Below, piece after piece: positions 31,902-44,943 of a stretch of 64,000 bases of DNA. The notes under the pieces are model-generated. The model was given only the letters and a program-made list of their open reading frames with translations, made no database searches and was not told the DNA's origin. Both the position numbers and the translations under genes were made by a program. Position 1 is the stretch's first letter. Each line of letters begins with the position of its first letter. Location: positions 72,270,864 through 72,334,863 of the forward strand of contig CM066993.1 of NCBI GenBank assembly GCA_033977485.1, written 5' to 3'. This DNA is from Hydrangea macrophylla. Its lineage: Eukaryota; Streptophyta; Magnoliopsida; Cornales; Hydrangeaceae.

Positions 31902-34536
31902 TATGGATATGGCAATTTTCCCTACCCACGGCTTTTGTTTAAAAATCATTTTTAAATTCAAATTCAAAAATGATGAGTCGCCACTTAATTTTTTAAAATG
32001 AAAAATTAAGAAACCATCTTTTAATGCAAACTGATCTTTTTAGAAACCAGAAATTGACTAGGTCCGGGGACTATGGAATGAGAGAGGAAGGAGCCCGGTG
32101 AACTAAAACACCCTTTTTCACCCTATCTCGCGATAGGCCTTTACTCAACATCCTTTTAATCGAATTATTAATCTAAATATGCCCTCAACTAATACATATG
32201 TATATATATACATTACAAAAGCATGTCCAAAGGGTGTAAGATTGCTAATGGTGAAAATAACATTCAAAACCACATAATTCACTTAGCAAGCAAGATGATA
32301 TGCAACAAAGGACAAGAGAACTTACCCAGGATCCAACCGCTGTATTAAACGTGCAATGCATACAAAAATGAAGATCCTAAGAAAATGTCTCTAATCACAT
32401 ATACACATAAGGCAAAACCTAATTCTAAGGTGTCGCGCATTAAGTCGAAAAATCGATAAAATCAAGAAATTAAAATAAACTAAAGAGGAGTTCAAGAAAT
32501 CATACCTTAATAGCGCTACAAAACAAAGGGTTAGTCCACATGATATACAAGATATAAAGTTGGATCTTAAATAACAATCCTAGACTTCAATCTTAAATCT
32601 ATCAAATGTAATTAAATCTAAAGCAAACAAGTCCTAATTACAAGCATCAAGCCACATGGATGAATATGTACATGAACAAGAATAAATTATGAAATACTCA
32701 ATGATTTAGATCACTTAAACTTTGAATTCAAGCTTAACTAATCATTATTAAAACATGGTTTGAGCCCTAGGTCATAGAAAAAATCATTTGGACCATTATT
32801 TACAAAGTTGGTCAAATCTGTCATAAAATTCTAAAAATTACAGAGAGCAGACCAGAACTTCAAAGAAATAAAAAGCATGCTTTCCATGGTTTGATGTTGG
32901 TGAATTTTGGACACAAGATGACTCTGTGGGTCTAGTTTTTAACCCAAAAAGAAAATCAAAGTTTCAACGGTTAGATCTCTGGGAATCAAACAAACACTAG
33001 ACGTCACCCAGAGATTTGCAAATCTCTGTCCAGAGATTTTGTACGATTTTTTAAAAATAGTAAAAAAATCAGAATCACTTTGTTCTTTTTAGGGGATCTT
33101 ATTAACACATTAAACTTCATATAAAAAATTATTTGAAGCCAAGAATGCTTGATTAAAGCTCTGATTTACTCATTTCAAGAAGGTGTTACTGTTCTGAAAT
33201 TCTGGAGAGATTTTGGTTACCTCACAAAACTCATGACCAAACCATTTTAAACATGAAATCTCACTAAATCAAAAATCACAGTGGTAGAACTTTAAGTTAT
33301 AGACACTTTCCCGTTGGTTTCATTCAGTTCCAACGATTCGATGTTTAACTAAAAATCCTTGATCAAAACTGGTTCATGAATTCACTGCTCTACTATTGGG
33401 TTTATCACCCTTCTTGTTCTATCAACCAAGCCATGAGATTCAAGTGAGATATAGAAGATCCCCCAAGAGTCTCAAGAGAAGAGCATAAACAAGAAAAAAA
33501 AAAAAAGAAAAGAAGAATCAAAGAACTAGCTCATGAACTTCAAGAGGATATAGAGAAGATCCCATGAAATTCCAAGTTAGAGAATCCAAGTAATGAGTAT
33601 GGACTTGGATCCATCTATTTGTTTATAAATGATGATCAAACTTTGGCTTCCATATGAAGCATAAGCTTACATGGAATCAAAAGATCAAACTCAAGAACTT
33701 TCAAGAGAGATATTGAAGATCTCCAAGAACCTCAAGAGAAAAGCAAAAACAACAAGAAGGAATGAAATAAAGAAAACTAAGAGAGCAAGTGCTCTAAATC
33801 CATAAAAGAAAACTAACAAGAGTACAGTATCACCTCCAACTATCTCCAAACTTCTATAGTTTTAAGATCTTCCAAGCTCTTCTTTAAACTCTCAAAAACT
33901 CTCTTTTCCCAAAATTCTTTTTGTTTTCTCCTTGAAATTTCCCTCTCCCAAAAATGTGTAGTAGTAGTCCCGAAAAAAAGATCCCTTGTAATGGAGTATT
34001 CATCCTCTATTTATAGGCAAATTTTAGAGGGTTATTTTGGTATTTTCAAGCCAAAAATCCTAATTTTGGATGTACTTTTGAGGGTATAAAATGTGCTGTA
34101 TTACAGCTGGCTGCTAAAAATACGGCACTCAATGGAGATGGAAGCGACACTCACTGAGTGCCGGAACGGCACTTACTGAGTGTCGGCGCGGCATTCACTG
34201 AATGCCGGTGCGGCACTCAATGAATGCCGCGGACAACTCCATGGACTGCCGTCTTTTTTGAAACTCTAATTTTTGCGACACTTGATGTGTTTTTGCGGCA
34301 GTTACGGACTGCCGGTCCGACAAACACAGAGTGCCGCTTCGACACTGCGTGACTGCCGCATCCCATACCATATGTCATTCTATTCTTTTTTCTTTTTTTT
34401 TTTATTTGAATTGAAGAGTCTTTTGAAGAGCATGAATCACCTTGGAAGCCTTAGTTTTGTTCGGACATTGTCATCATCGGACTTGGAGGTAACACTCTCC
34501 TTAATTCGACGTTTGGTAAAAAATGGGGTGTCTACA
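31902..34536 (-). mobile_element. Insertion J: LTR-like unit, Tat/Ogre-type ends
   Basis: A 2635-bp insertion with a 5-bp TSD and no coding domain, read here on the minus strand, where it starts TGTAGACACCCCATTTTTT and has a TATA box (GCCTATAAATAGAGG) about 500 bases in. The plus-strand left end contains GATGAGTCGCCACTTAATTTTT and CTAGGTCCGGGGACTATGG. I associate these with Tat/Ogre-type elements from general knowledge. Best explained as a solo LTR or a non-autonomous derivative. The far end reads CCATA rather than the usual CA, so that border may be off by a few bases. Confidence 0.65.
34123..34360. repeat. GGCACTCA...TGAGTGCCG inverted-repeat array in J
   Basis: Several degenerate units such as ACGGCACTTACTGAGTGTCG and GCGGCATTCACTGAATGCCG can each fold on themselves, alternating CACTCA/TGAGTG with changes that often keep the pairing. 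Confidence 0.7.
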
Positions 34537-35666
34537 CATGTCAGCAGGTCAAAGCAGAGAGACAAGTACCTGCGGGATTACTACAACCATTAACCATGTC
34601 AGAATGGAAGTGGGATGAGATCACTATGGACTTTGTTTTGAGATTTCCACGATCGCTTAATAAGAATGACACGATTTGGGTTATAGTTGATCGATTGACA
34701 AAGTTAGCTCATCTTCTACCGAACAAGACAACTAAACCTTTGAAGTTAGCTAAGTTATATGTGAAAGAGATTGTAAGACTACACGGAGTCCCATCAGTGA
34801 TTGTATCAGACCGCGATAGTAGTTTTACGTCGAGGTTCTGGGGGACTCTACAGAAGGCTATGGGTACGAAGTTGAGTTTTAGTACCGCATTTCATCCTCA
34901 GACTGACGGGCAGTCAGAACATATGATTCATACATTATAGGATATGCTGAGACTTTATGTTCTAGATTTTGGGACTAATTGGGAGAAACACCTACTGTTA
35001 ATTGAGTTTGCTTATAACAACGATTTTCAGTCAAGTATCGGAATGGAACTGTATGAAGCTTTGTATGGGCGTAACTGTCGATCACCGGTTTGTTGGACCG
35101 AAGTCAGAGAAAGAAAGTTACTAGGACCTGAGTTAATACAGGTGATTACTGAGAAGGTAAAACTGATCCAAGAGCGACTCAAGACAGCTTAGAGCCGATG
35201 TAAGGGCTATGCAGACTCTAAGCGACGACCACTAGTATTTGAAATTGGAGATTTGGTATACTTGAGAGTATCGCATTCGAAAGGCATTATTCGATTTAGA
35301 AAGAGGGGGAAACTGAATTCGAGATTCGTAGGACCATTTGAGATCCTAGAAAGGGTAGGTCCAGTAGCTTACCGATTGGCATTATCATCCGAATTGGAAC
35401 ACGTGCACAACGTATTTCATGTGTCGATGTTGAGACGATGTATGTTGGATACGAGCAAGATTGTTGTACTTGAGCCATTACAAATTCAGGAAGACTTGAC
35501 TTATGTGGAACAACCGATAGAGATTCTAGATCGAAAAGAGCAAGTATTGAGAACAAAGACAATTCCAATGGTGAAAGTACTATAGCGTAGTCATACGGTT
35601 GAAGAGGGTACATCGGAAAATAAGGAAGAAATAAAGAATGAGTATCCGCATTTGTTTGACGTATGA
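34537..35666 (+). pseudogene. Element C gag-pol, second part (integrase and chromodomain-like tail)
   Basis: It continues directly from the codons cut by J (QQVKAERQV). It shows the integrase core [14 protein letters not shown] and DGQSEHM, a stop near 34938, then EFAYNNDFQSSIGM, a stop near 35190, [31 protein letters not shown] and the chromodomain-like end ([15 protein letters not shown], a stop, then EYPHLFDV). At the codon where A and B both have TGA, this copy still has CGA. Final stop at 35664-35666. Confidence 0.9.
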
Positions 35667-35693
35667 GGTATAAGCTTGGGGACAAACTTCCTT

Positions 35694-35708
35694 TTTGGAG
35701 GGGAGAGT
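35694..35708 (+). promoter_or_regulatory. Polypurine tract of element C
   Basis: TTTGGAGGGGAGAGT lies directly before the 3' LTR. Confidence 0.82.
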
Positions 35709-36709
35709 TGTCACACCTGTTTAAGAATTTCATGGTTTTTAGCATGCATGTTTGAAATTTTATGAATTATCAATGTTATTTGATAACGGTGGAAGATGTT
35801 GACTGTGGGTCAACAGTGAGACGTCAGTGCAGACACGGGAACATGGTACTTCATATTGCTTTGGCATGGTTAAATGGCATTATGTTATTTGAATGCTATT
35901 TGACTTTTCTGGTATTTTATGAATAGTATATTATACCTGTGTAGTATAATTTCTGGTAATTTTAATATCACTATAGAGCATTTTGAGAACTATTGTGAGA
36001 ACATGAGTGTCACGTTATGTAAAAGGTAGGTTGTGTAGAAATTCCACAGAGTTTAGTTTTCGAACGTGATTTTGGATCCAAACGAGACTTAGTCGAAAAC
36101 TTTTGTAATTTATAGTTTTCACTTGTAAAGGCATAAAATGGACGTATGCGACGTTTCATGAGTTAATTAGAAGTTTTGAGAACTCGTAAGGAGGTAAACG
36201 CGATTCCCGAAGAGTTTTTCTATAAATAGGTGAGGGTGAATTTGCATTGGTTGCAAAACTTTCTAAAATATCTTGAGAGAGGAGAGAGAAGGAGATTTAA
36301 TCCTACGGGCTTTGCGACGACGATCGGCGACCCTTCGTCAGTCAGATTTTCTTCAAAATCAATATTTGAACTCGTGGAGGTAAGATCTACATTTTGATAC
36401 CACTTATACCATGTTTGGCAAACTTTTGTAAAAATCCAATTTCTAGACTTTTGGGAAAAACCCAATAAAACTTGTAGGAATCACTTCAAATCTGATATCC
36501 GACGTTTAATCGGCCCTCTAGTCGATCCTTCAAAGTTTGAAGAGAATTGCACGAGGTATGAAGTTCTAACTTGTGAAATATAGATAAATACATGTTTTAG
36601 ATTTCGGCGACGAAATTGTGATTCGGGGCAAAATTCATGTGTTAATCTTAGGCCCGTTAATTATGCACGCGCTTAAATGTGAAAAGCATGTCTAAATTTT
36701 GCGAGCACG
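35709..36709 (+). mobile_element. Element C 3' LTR, first part (split by CACTA element D)
   Basis: It starts TGTCACACCTG and aligns with 26237-27230. It is interrupted after ACG (36707-36709), the 3-bp TSD of D. Confidence 0.92.
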
Positions 36710-36724
36710 CACTACACCATATGG
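36710..36724 (+). repeat. CACTA terminal inverted repeat, left
   Basis: CACTACACCATATGG is the exact reverse complement of 48108-48122. Confidence 0.95.
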
Positions 36725-36731
36725 ACCAATT

Positions 36732-36877
36732 TCTAACGGACAAGTTTTAAGTCCGTTAGTAATTTCTAACGGATATATCCGTTAGAAATGAGGCAAATCC
36801 GTTAGTAATCACCCTTATATAGACTTATATTTTTTCTAACGGATTGAAAAACAATACTAACGGATACATCCGTTAGA
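36732..36877. repeat. Subterminal palindromes of D, left
   Basis: Several copies of TTCTAACGGAYATATCCGTTAG occur in both orientations. In En/Spm elements subterminal motifs bind TNPA, so these are the likely binding sites. Confidence 0.85.
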
Positions 36878-37059
36878 ATATTTTATACCAAAATTAAATG
36901 TATAATACAAAAAAGAAGAAAAAAAGAAAAATACTAGTAGGAATTTCTGTGATTGTACCAGTTCGTAAAAACAAAGAGAAAGGTAGGATAAAAATGTAAT
37001 TTTGCCTTACCTTAGCCTATTAGGTCATATAACTTCATTCCCCTCCTTCTTGGTCAAGA

Positions 37060-37260
37060 GAGTGAGAGACCAAGTCCAAGAGGAGATCCCCAGTCGTCCG
37101 AGTCCAAGAGGAGATCACCGCCTGGAGTCGTCGACTGAGGTCGCGTCGTCGCCTGGAGTCGCCGCCTGGGGTCGCTCTGCCGCCTGGATCTGCAGCCTAG
37201 ATCTGCCGCCGTCGCTTGGATCTCCCGCCGTCGCCTGGAGTCGCCGCCTGAGGTCACTAT
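37060..37260 (+). repeat. GTCGCCTGGAGTCGCC degenerate repeats
   Basis: A GC-rich block built from GTCGCC(T)GGAGTCGCCGCCTGG-like units near the left end of D. The open frame over it (37002-37382) is repeat-derived and not called as a gene. Confidence 0.65.
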
Positions 37261-39032
37261 ATCAATATTATCTAATTCATTTTCCATTTATTTCTTTCCA
37301 TTTCTTGCTCACTTTGGAGCCATTTCAACACTCCCCAAGGAGTTCCTTTACTTTCTCCAGTTCTCTCCTCATCCCTTTTTAGGGATTCAAACATATCATT
37401 TTCATTGGAGTGAGTTCTATAGTCATATCATTGATGATAACTTAACAATAAGCATAATCAAATGAACACATATTATCATATAACACTTGAATACCTCATT
37501 CCCATCTCATAAGCCTTTGCACATGTATTCCACCATATAACTCATATCAAGTCATGAATTCAAGACATGTGATATATCATGAACCTAAATATTAGAGGTT
37601 ACTCACCTATCTAGAAAGTGCAAATACTTTAAAATATGCTTCTCTTTACCTCCCTACCATTATTTCATGTCCATAAACATAAACATTTTGACCCATCAAT
37701 TCCCAATGGAGCTCAAATTAAACTAAGTAGTATTGATCTACTTACTCTTAGCAGTCTGTGTGAAGCTTCAATTTTCCATCCTTAGCTTTCCTTTCCATTT
37801 TCCCCTTCATTTTCCCTCTCTTTTCTCTCTCATTTTCACCTTCTTGCTTGTGTAGAGACAAGCACCTCTAAATGCAAGTATGCATTTTTGTTTCTTCTCT
37901 TTCTCTCTCCTTTGAATAGTCACCATAACACTTGTCAAGTGGAGAATTAATTTCCCAAAATACAACACTTATCACCTACTTGCTTGGCACAAGCAAGCAC
38001 CTTGATTAAGCTAATTTAATCCTTGATTAGGAAATTCCACCATGTCCTAGAATTTATTATCCTCTAATTACACTTTCATCTACTATACTTTTCCATTTTA
38101 CATTGTGTCTATTTACACTTTCTTGTGATACAACTAAACCTACTTTTACTTTCAATTATTACAATGTTGCTTCTTGCATTTCGTGAAATACTATAAAACC
38201 TACTAGTTATGAAAGTGTTCTCATTTCTACCCTTTCATTTATACCTTTGTTTCCCAAATCATATTCAATTCTATACACACATAATAGAGGGAAGTATCAA
38301 CATGTTCTGATATCAAGTAATGATATACTAATAAGAAATATCAAGTAATGATATACTAATAAGAAATATCAAGTGATCACAGTCCCTTTCCCTTTCTATC
38401 CCATTCTAATATACCATTCCCAAATGATTCATTCTTATTCCTTCTTATAAAATCATTTATCTTCATCAAAGAATTCCTTTTCCTAATCATCAAGGATTAG
38501 CAACACATGAATGTTTCTATCATCTAAAATGCAATTTGAATTTTAGGATTTTACAACTCAAGATTCAATTCATCTACTACATGCACATCTGAAAGGCACT
38601 CATTTAAGTAGGAAGTGTAGAGGCAGTCGAGCGGCAGCATGTATGCTTTATTAACAGATGATATGTGGGGATACAATAGATAGGTGTAGAGTAGGCAAAT
38701 TGATCAGGGACATCTTTAGTAGTAACTTTAACTTAGCTGTTCACATAACATATATTCGAAGCCACTTCTAGACTAGCCAAAAACATCACTTCGTCATGAA
38801 AACATTACAAATTTTGAACGTTCACACTACAAAAAAGATGCTACATAGATGGAAAAAGGCAAGCAGTCATGTGCCACCTCATGCACAAGCTTGTCTGTGA
38901 CTGAATTAGCTTTATATTGTTTTAGTATATATTGCTAGTATGTTACAAGATCTTCAGTAGCTGATGATAGTTTCCTTTCATCTTATTTCTGGATATATTC
39001 AATGTCTTATTGTTGCCTGGCACATGTCTTAG

Positions 39033-39128
39033 GGAGCCCGCCTTGCCTTAACTCGTGCTCGTGCTGCCCTCAAATGCATTATATTAGCTTTATCTGGGCA
39101 TATGGATGATATAATGGCAAAATTTAAG
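39033..39128 (+). other. Possible captured host exon in CACTA D
   Basis: A 96-bp stretch bounded by CTTAG on the left and GTATTG on the right is open in phase 0 and translates to GARLALTRARAALK, then CIILALSGHMDD and IMAKFK. It looks like a real exon (32 codons, charged and hydrophobic mix, no stop), unlike its AT-rich flanks, which resemble introns. I do not recognise the parent gene. CACTA elements are known to pick up gene fragments. No neighbouring exon was identified. Confidence 0.35.
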
Positions 39129-39937
39129 GTATTGCAACAGATTTTCTCGTCCCGTCTTTCTTTCGTTTCAATTTATGTTATATAGTGCCAATTCTCCAGG
39201 AAAAGACTTCTCTTAAGGTTTTCAAATAAGCTCCATGGTTCTAAAAACAACATAATGTAAGGTAACGAGCATTAACAATGGTTTCAGCGCCTCTGAGTTG
39301 GTTCCACACCGTTTTAATGCTCCACAAAAGTTCTATTGGTCGTAACGGCCCTTCTGTAATGGTTGTGGAATGTTGCATAATAGTAACAGACTGTTACAGT
39401 CTATTTCTTCCAAAAAATATGGGACAACTAGACTTCATTTTATCCACTTCTTCACTTGAAACTCTCCTTTATGATTCCAATACTTGCTATTGAGATTATA
39501 CAGATTATGGACCTATTTAGAGGCTCAGTTTATTGATTAGAGGTTATACTTCCAAGATTTAAAATTGTTATGGCTTAAAATCTTACGCCAATGGGTTATT
39601 AATTTTGTCACTTTGTTTTTGCTTGTCGTTGTCTATTACAAATGAAGTACATATATGCTGTAATAATTGGTATTTTCCATAGCCTTAATGCCATAATCAA
39701 ATAAGCTATGTTACCCGGACTTGGTAGAAGGGGTGCCATATCCATGTCGACACGGGTACGACACCGACCCTGACACGGGATATGTGTCCGACGTGGTTCG
39801 TAGCTTGGCGGACGTGGATCACTAGAAATTTATCTTATTCCGACCAACCAAAAGAGAAAAGATGAGCAAAAAGAAGGGAAGAAGAAGAAGAGGATACTGG
39901 ACAGGAACGACTCTTCCGTTGCTCGAAACTGTCTCAA

Positions 39938-39965
<28 letters not shown>
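39938..39965 (+). repeat. (CT)14 microsatellite
   Basis: Perfect dinucleotide run. Confidence 0.9.
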
Positions 39966-39969
<4 letters not shown>

Positions 39970-40989
39970 TCTCCTTCTTTCAATTTTTTTTTCGGCTTAG
40001 TCTCTCACTCAATTTGTCAAAAAGTCTAAAAGAGTAGAAGCCCTAAAAGAGTAAAACTAATATAAATGAGTATACATATATTGATACATATATTATTACT
40101 TATAATAATATTATATTATAATATATCATATAATATATCTAAACGCCATGACGTATCACATAGCAGCTTTAACATTTTATAACTACTGGTCACTGTTTTT
40201 TCTTGATCATGTTCTTCTTAATGTCCTTTTATTTCTGCTTATGCATATAACATCATATGGGAAATTAAGTTTCCTGTAGCAAATCTGCTTTTTTCTTAAT
40301 GTGGGACGAAGTGATTGATAAACTAAGATGCTTAGAAATGGAGTAAAAAAAGAAACATTGTTAAAATGCTGAGGTGGGTTCTTGATTAAGAAACATTGTA
40401 TAGAAATTTCACTGACAGAACTTCAATGGCTGAACACACACCTCCTCATTACTTTGTGTGGGTGCTTTTGTCGTTTGGAATTTGCCAAGTTCAAATTGTA
40501 ATTTGTTTTGAATGTGATAACCCTCCTGTTATAAACAATTTTTTGGGACATTTCAAATAAAATCTAGACTCACTTACTCTTTCTGAATTGAGTACAGTGT
40601 TAGTGCGATTAAGAGCAAGGATGTATCCAAAGGGGGGCAAGCAAGAGCGATCCCCCCACTTTGAGTAGACGAATTATATCGGGCCTTGCACATTGATGTA
40701 TACCCAACTAGATTAGATTTCTCAAAACAATTAGGTCTTCACTAGTAGATTTCTCAAAAACAATATTATAAATTTACATTTTTGTTCTTGAATCATGAAT
40801 ACAGGTACAAATCAAAGGCTTTGGGTTTGGGAGTTACTGATTTGGACTTCGTTTATTCTTGAAATTTTAGGGAAACTATCTCAAGGTACTGATTTCGGAC
40901 CTTGTGAATTGTGAATATGTGATATGTCAACATAATTTATACTTCATTATCCTAGTTGGATGAATTTATTTGTTAGGGAGGTGTTTGGG

Positions 40990-40992
<3 letters not shown>

Positions 40993-41042
<50 letters not shown>
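40993..41042 (+). repeat. (GA)n microsatellite, about 50 bp
   Basis: A perfect GA run. The open frame through it (40960-41307) is repeat-driven. Confidence 0.9.
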
Positions 41043-41045
<3 letters not shown>

Positions 41046-41214
41046 TATAGAGGAGGTAAAGAGAGAGTCTTTTTTTCTTTCTTTCTTATTTTTCTCTCTT
41101 CTTCTCCAAATCTATCAACTTCTTCTCATTCTTTTTCTTTGGTTATCTTTTTCCTTCTTCTCCTCTCTTTGTATCTATATTCACACATACACACACAAAG
41201 GATGCATGGGGGGG

Positions 41215-41217
<3 letters not shown>

Positions 41218-41258
<41 letters not shown>
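41218..41258 (+). repeat. (GA)n microsatellite, about 41 bp
   Basis: A GA run preceded by a short G tract. Confidence 0.9.
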
Positions 41259-41261
<3 letters not shown>

Positions 41262-41809
41262 GTCTTTTTTCTATGTTCCATGTACATTTCACAACCCTGA
41301 AGGCTGAAGCACCAATTTTTACGCTGCCATTTAGGTTGTTTTTTTTTCCATGGACATGATTAAAAGAAGCTAATGTAATGGACATGTCATAGCCTAAATT
41401 CTTTTGGACATGTCATAGCCTAAACTCTGTGAGACAACACAGAGTTAGTATTTCCTAAAGACTCAAAACCTCTAGATCCGTTAGAGATTAAATGTTATGT
41501 TCCTCGAATCTTCAACCCATATATACAAATGAGGGAGCCCCATTAGAGATGAACTATTGCAGCAATTTTTTTTATGTTTGTTTGAACATAAAAAAATTGT
41601 CAATAAACTTTAGTACAACAGATTTTGTGAGTTCCTAGATTGTAAGCGCAAGTTAATTTTTGTTTCCCCACTGTAACATGTGTCGTAGCTTAAGTTACAT
41701 GAATTGTCAAAAGTTGCTGATTCATATTAGGATTAGATGTTAGCATTTGCCTTATCTTTCTTACTTCTCTCTCTCTCCATTATAATTGATAGATCAAGAC
41801 ATAGATAAG

Positions 41810-42083
41810 TATGTGCTGAAATTGGAAATTTATGTGCTGAAACTGATAAATTATGTGCTGAAATTGTGCTAAAACTGACTATAGTATGTGCTAAAACTGA
41901 TTAGTATGTGCTGAAAGTGCTGAAATTGTGTGCTGAATCTGATTAGTATGTGCTAGAACTGGAAATGTATGTGTTGAAACTGGTAAATTATGTGCTGAAA
42001 TTGTGCTGAAACTGGAAAATGATCTGCTAAAGTGATTCGTGTGTGCTGAAACAAGAAAATTCTGTGCTAAAATTGTGCTGAAA
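41810..42083 (+). repeat. TGTGCTGAAAYTG degenerate tandem array
   Basis: About fifteen copies of (TA)TGTGCTGAAACTG with varying spacers, about 430 bp upstream of the TNPD-like start codon. Confidence 0.75.
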
Positions 42084-42521
42084 CTGTCTTAGAAATGTTT
42101 AAAGTTTTACTTTCTCCTCAAGCTTCATATATATACATGATACATGATCATACATACAATTACCTAGAACCAATTTAGGAACTAACTCAACGTCCTTTAT
42201 TCTATAAGTTGATTTTCCTCAACTTTTGTCCATTCTCTTTTTTTTTTTTTGGATAAATTACACTGACCTCCTCTGAGATAAGGTTAAACTACAGGAACAC
42301 CCTCGTGGTTTTGCATAGATGTTTGAATATCCAATTATTAAAATCACATACAACCTATAAGCATTAGATGACAATATTTCCTTTTAATAGCGAGTTAGAT
42401 TAATTTTTATTCTTATTAGATTAATTTTATTCTTTATTCTCGTGCCCAATTTCTCATGGATGTATATATCGTGAGTAGAATTCCCTTTGCTTTATTTTCT
42501 TTTTCAATGTTATATTGTAGA

Positions 42522-44078
42522 ATGTCACGACCTATTAATAAAGAGTGGATGAATGAAAACGATAGAGTTTGCCCGATATATATAAAGGGAGTTGAAGATT
42601 TTTTTGAATTTGCGAATGCAAATAATGTTGAAAAGTTGCCAACAATAACTTACCCGTGTAAGAATTGTCGAAATAAGTATCGACACACACCTAGCGATGT
42701 TAGAAAACATCTCATTTGGCATGGCATAGATAGGTTATATTCTGTATGGACTTTGCATGGTGAAAAGCCATATAAGAATTCGATAGATCGTCCACCAGCA
42801 GAAGATGTTCATGGAGAAAACATTGAAGAAGAAAATATCGAGGTTGGAGGGCTTGGAATGGAGAATCTTGTTGAAGCTTCTTACGGAATGCACGAAGAGC
42901 CTGGTGTAGATGATGATAGTGGCCAGGCTGGACTTTCAAAAGAGCCACATATCGGTAATGAGAAATACAATGAATATAGAAGATTATCAACTGAGAAATT
43001 GTACCCTTATTGTGAGGGCCCTGAGACAACTCTTTCTGCGATTGTGGAACTGCACAACCTTAAGAAGCAATTTGGTTGGTCAGGAAATAGTGTGACAGCA
43101 CTTTTGTCAATCCTAAAAAGGTGGCTCCCGAAAGAAAACACTTTGCCAGAGAAGTATCCACACATGAAAAGTATGATGAAAGACTTAGGGATGAAGGCAA
43201 ACTTTATTCATGCATGCGTCAATAATTGTATTTTGTATTGGGATGGTAATGAAGATAAGGAGCAATGTCCTCAATGTGGAGAACCGAGATATGCTGAGAG
43301 AACCAAGAAGGGGGGGGGGGGGAGAGTTTGCAAAGAACCTTTGAAAGTATTAAGACATTTCCGTTTGATTCCAAGACTTGTAAGATTGTATACTATACCA
43401 TGGATAGCGCATGAAATGACATGGCACGATCGAGCGACCCCTTCATGGGATTATTTGCGACATCCATCTGATTCTCCTCAATGGAAAATGTTTAAGGCTA
43501 AATGGCCAGAATTTGCAAACGAAGGGCGCAACGTTTGGCTAGCAATTGCAATCGATGGGTTTAATCCGCGTGGTATACAATCTTCTAGTTATAGTTGTTG
43601 GCTAGTCATCGCAGTGCCTTATAATCTCCCACCTATATTGTGTATGAAACGAGAGTTCCAAATGTTGTCTTTGCTAATTCCTGGGCCAAAGGCACCGGGT
43701 CAAGACATAGATGTTTTCCTTCAACCTCTAGTAAAGGAGTTGAGGCAACTGTGGGAAGAAGGAGTGGCAGCTTATGACATGTACAAAATGCAACATTTTA
43801 CGTTGAAAGCTATGCTAATGTGGGGGATTCACGATTTTCCCGCATATGGGAATTTATCTGGGTGCGTAACACATGGTTATAAAGCATGTCCTATTTGTGG
43901 AGAGTACACACAATCCACCCATTTAGAACACAATAAGAAAATAGTTTACACAAACTACCATATTTTCCTTAGGGCGGATCATCCGTTTAGGAGTGGTGGG
44001 TATTTGGGGCTTAGGTCAGCGGAACATTGTAGACACCCCATTTTGTCGGCTATCAGATTTAGGAGACTCATAGCTTAG
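42522..44078 (+). pseudogene. TNPD-like CACTA transposase, C-terminally truncated
   Basis: The chosen start is ATG 42522 (MSRPINKEWM), where family members usually begin; it follows an intron-like TATTGTAG. The N-terminal part is a Transpos_assoc zinc-binding-like domain (YPCKNCRNKYRH...KHLIWHGI, about residues 20-95). From about residue 330 follows the Transposase_21 (tnp2) core with WLAIAIDGFNP, whose Asp is a likely catalytic residue, plus CWLVIAVPYNLPP, IPGPKAPGQDIDVFLQPLV and GYKACPICGE. After HPFR (about 43995) the match fades, and the last 17 codons (from about 44028) are LTR-like sequence. The usual remaining C-terminal few hundred residues are missing. A (G)12 run at 43312 lies inside the gene. 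The element encoded its own transposase once; this copy is almost certainly dead. Confidence 0.88.
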
Positions 44079-44883
44079 TGGTTCACAATGATAAAAAAAA
44101 ACACTCAAAAAGGACTCCTGGAAGTTAGTTCTATTTCTCAAAATGCTCAGAATGACCAAAATGCCCCTGAAAGCCCAAAAAACTCCCAGATTTGGACCAA
44201 AAGTTCTGGAAACATGCTATGTCGTAAGAAAAGTAAGAAATGAGTTTTTAAGAAAAATCAGATGAAATCGCCAGCTCCCAGAGACCCCTGGAAGTCCCGG
44301 AAGTTCCTAGAAAGTCCCGTTGATCGGTTTGACCAGGTTTGACTAAGGTTTGACCAAGTTTGACCAAAATCGTCCAAATTCACCAGAATCATTCTAGATC
44401 ATGTGGAAAGTGTTAAAATGAGTTTTAAAAGAAAATCGAGCAAAAACGTCAGCTCTTGGGAGCTCCCAGAAGTTTCCAGAACTTCCCGGGAATCCTAAGT
44501 TTGACCAGTTTGACCAAAATTTGACTTTAGAACCGGAGCACCGTAACATTTTTCAAACATTTTTCATGGATACTAGAGGTCAATAGCTTTCCAACGGTAT
44601 ATCGCACATAATTTTTGGATTTAAAACGAATTTATTATGAATTTCCAAAGGCAAAAAAGGCAATCAAATCGGCTTTTATCGCGAATACCGCAAAACTTTT
44701 CAAAGTGACCTATCCCCGAACTATTTTTTATGTAAAGTAGACTCCATTACCTTTCCAACGGTATATCACAACCTCAATTTGGAGTTCGTATGCATTTTCT
44801 GTGAATTTCGGACGAAATATGGCCTTTTCGCGAATACCGGAACCTCTGGGGGCCTAAACAGCATTATCTGGACGAAGGAAGAG

Positions 44884-44943
44884 CAGTGCCGCCGCGGCAC
44901 TGGCCCACTTCTGCCGTGGAATAGGCCCAGTGCCGCCGCGGTA
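44884..44943. repeat. GTGCCGCCGCGGCAC palindrome array in E
   Basis: Two near-perfect palindromes (GTGCCGCCGCGGCAC, and GTGCCGCCGCGGTAC) flank a degenerate middle copy (TTCTGCCGTGGAAT). Confidence 0.7.

Larger units (their letters stand above)
37390..42455. other. CACTA D left interior, non-coding filler
   Basis: No transposase coding sequence is seen. It holds a 29-bp repeat (about 38313-38370), a GTCGACACGGGTACGACACC stretch near 39740, (CT)14, two GA microsatellites, a TGTGCTGAAA array and one possible captured exon at 39033-39128. Confidence 0.6.

Noticed and set aside
37002..37382. 126-codon frame near the left end of the CACTA element
   Set aside because: Built from GC-rich GTCGCCTGG repeats followed by pyrimidine-rich sequence; no recognisable domain.
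40960..41307. 115-codon frame
   Set aside because: Created by two GA microsatellites (Arg-Glu runs).
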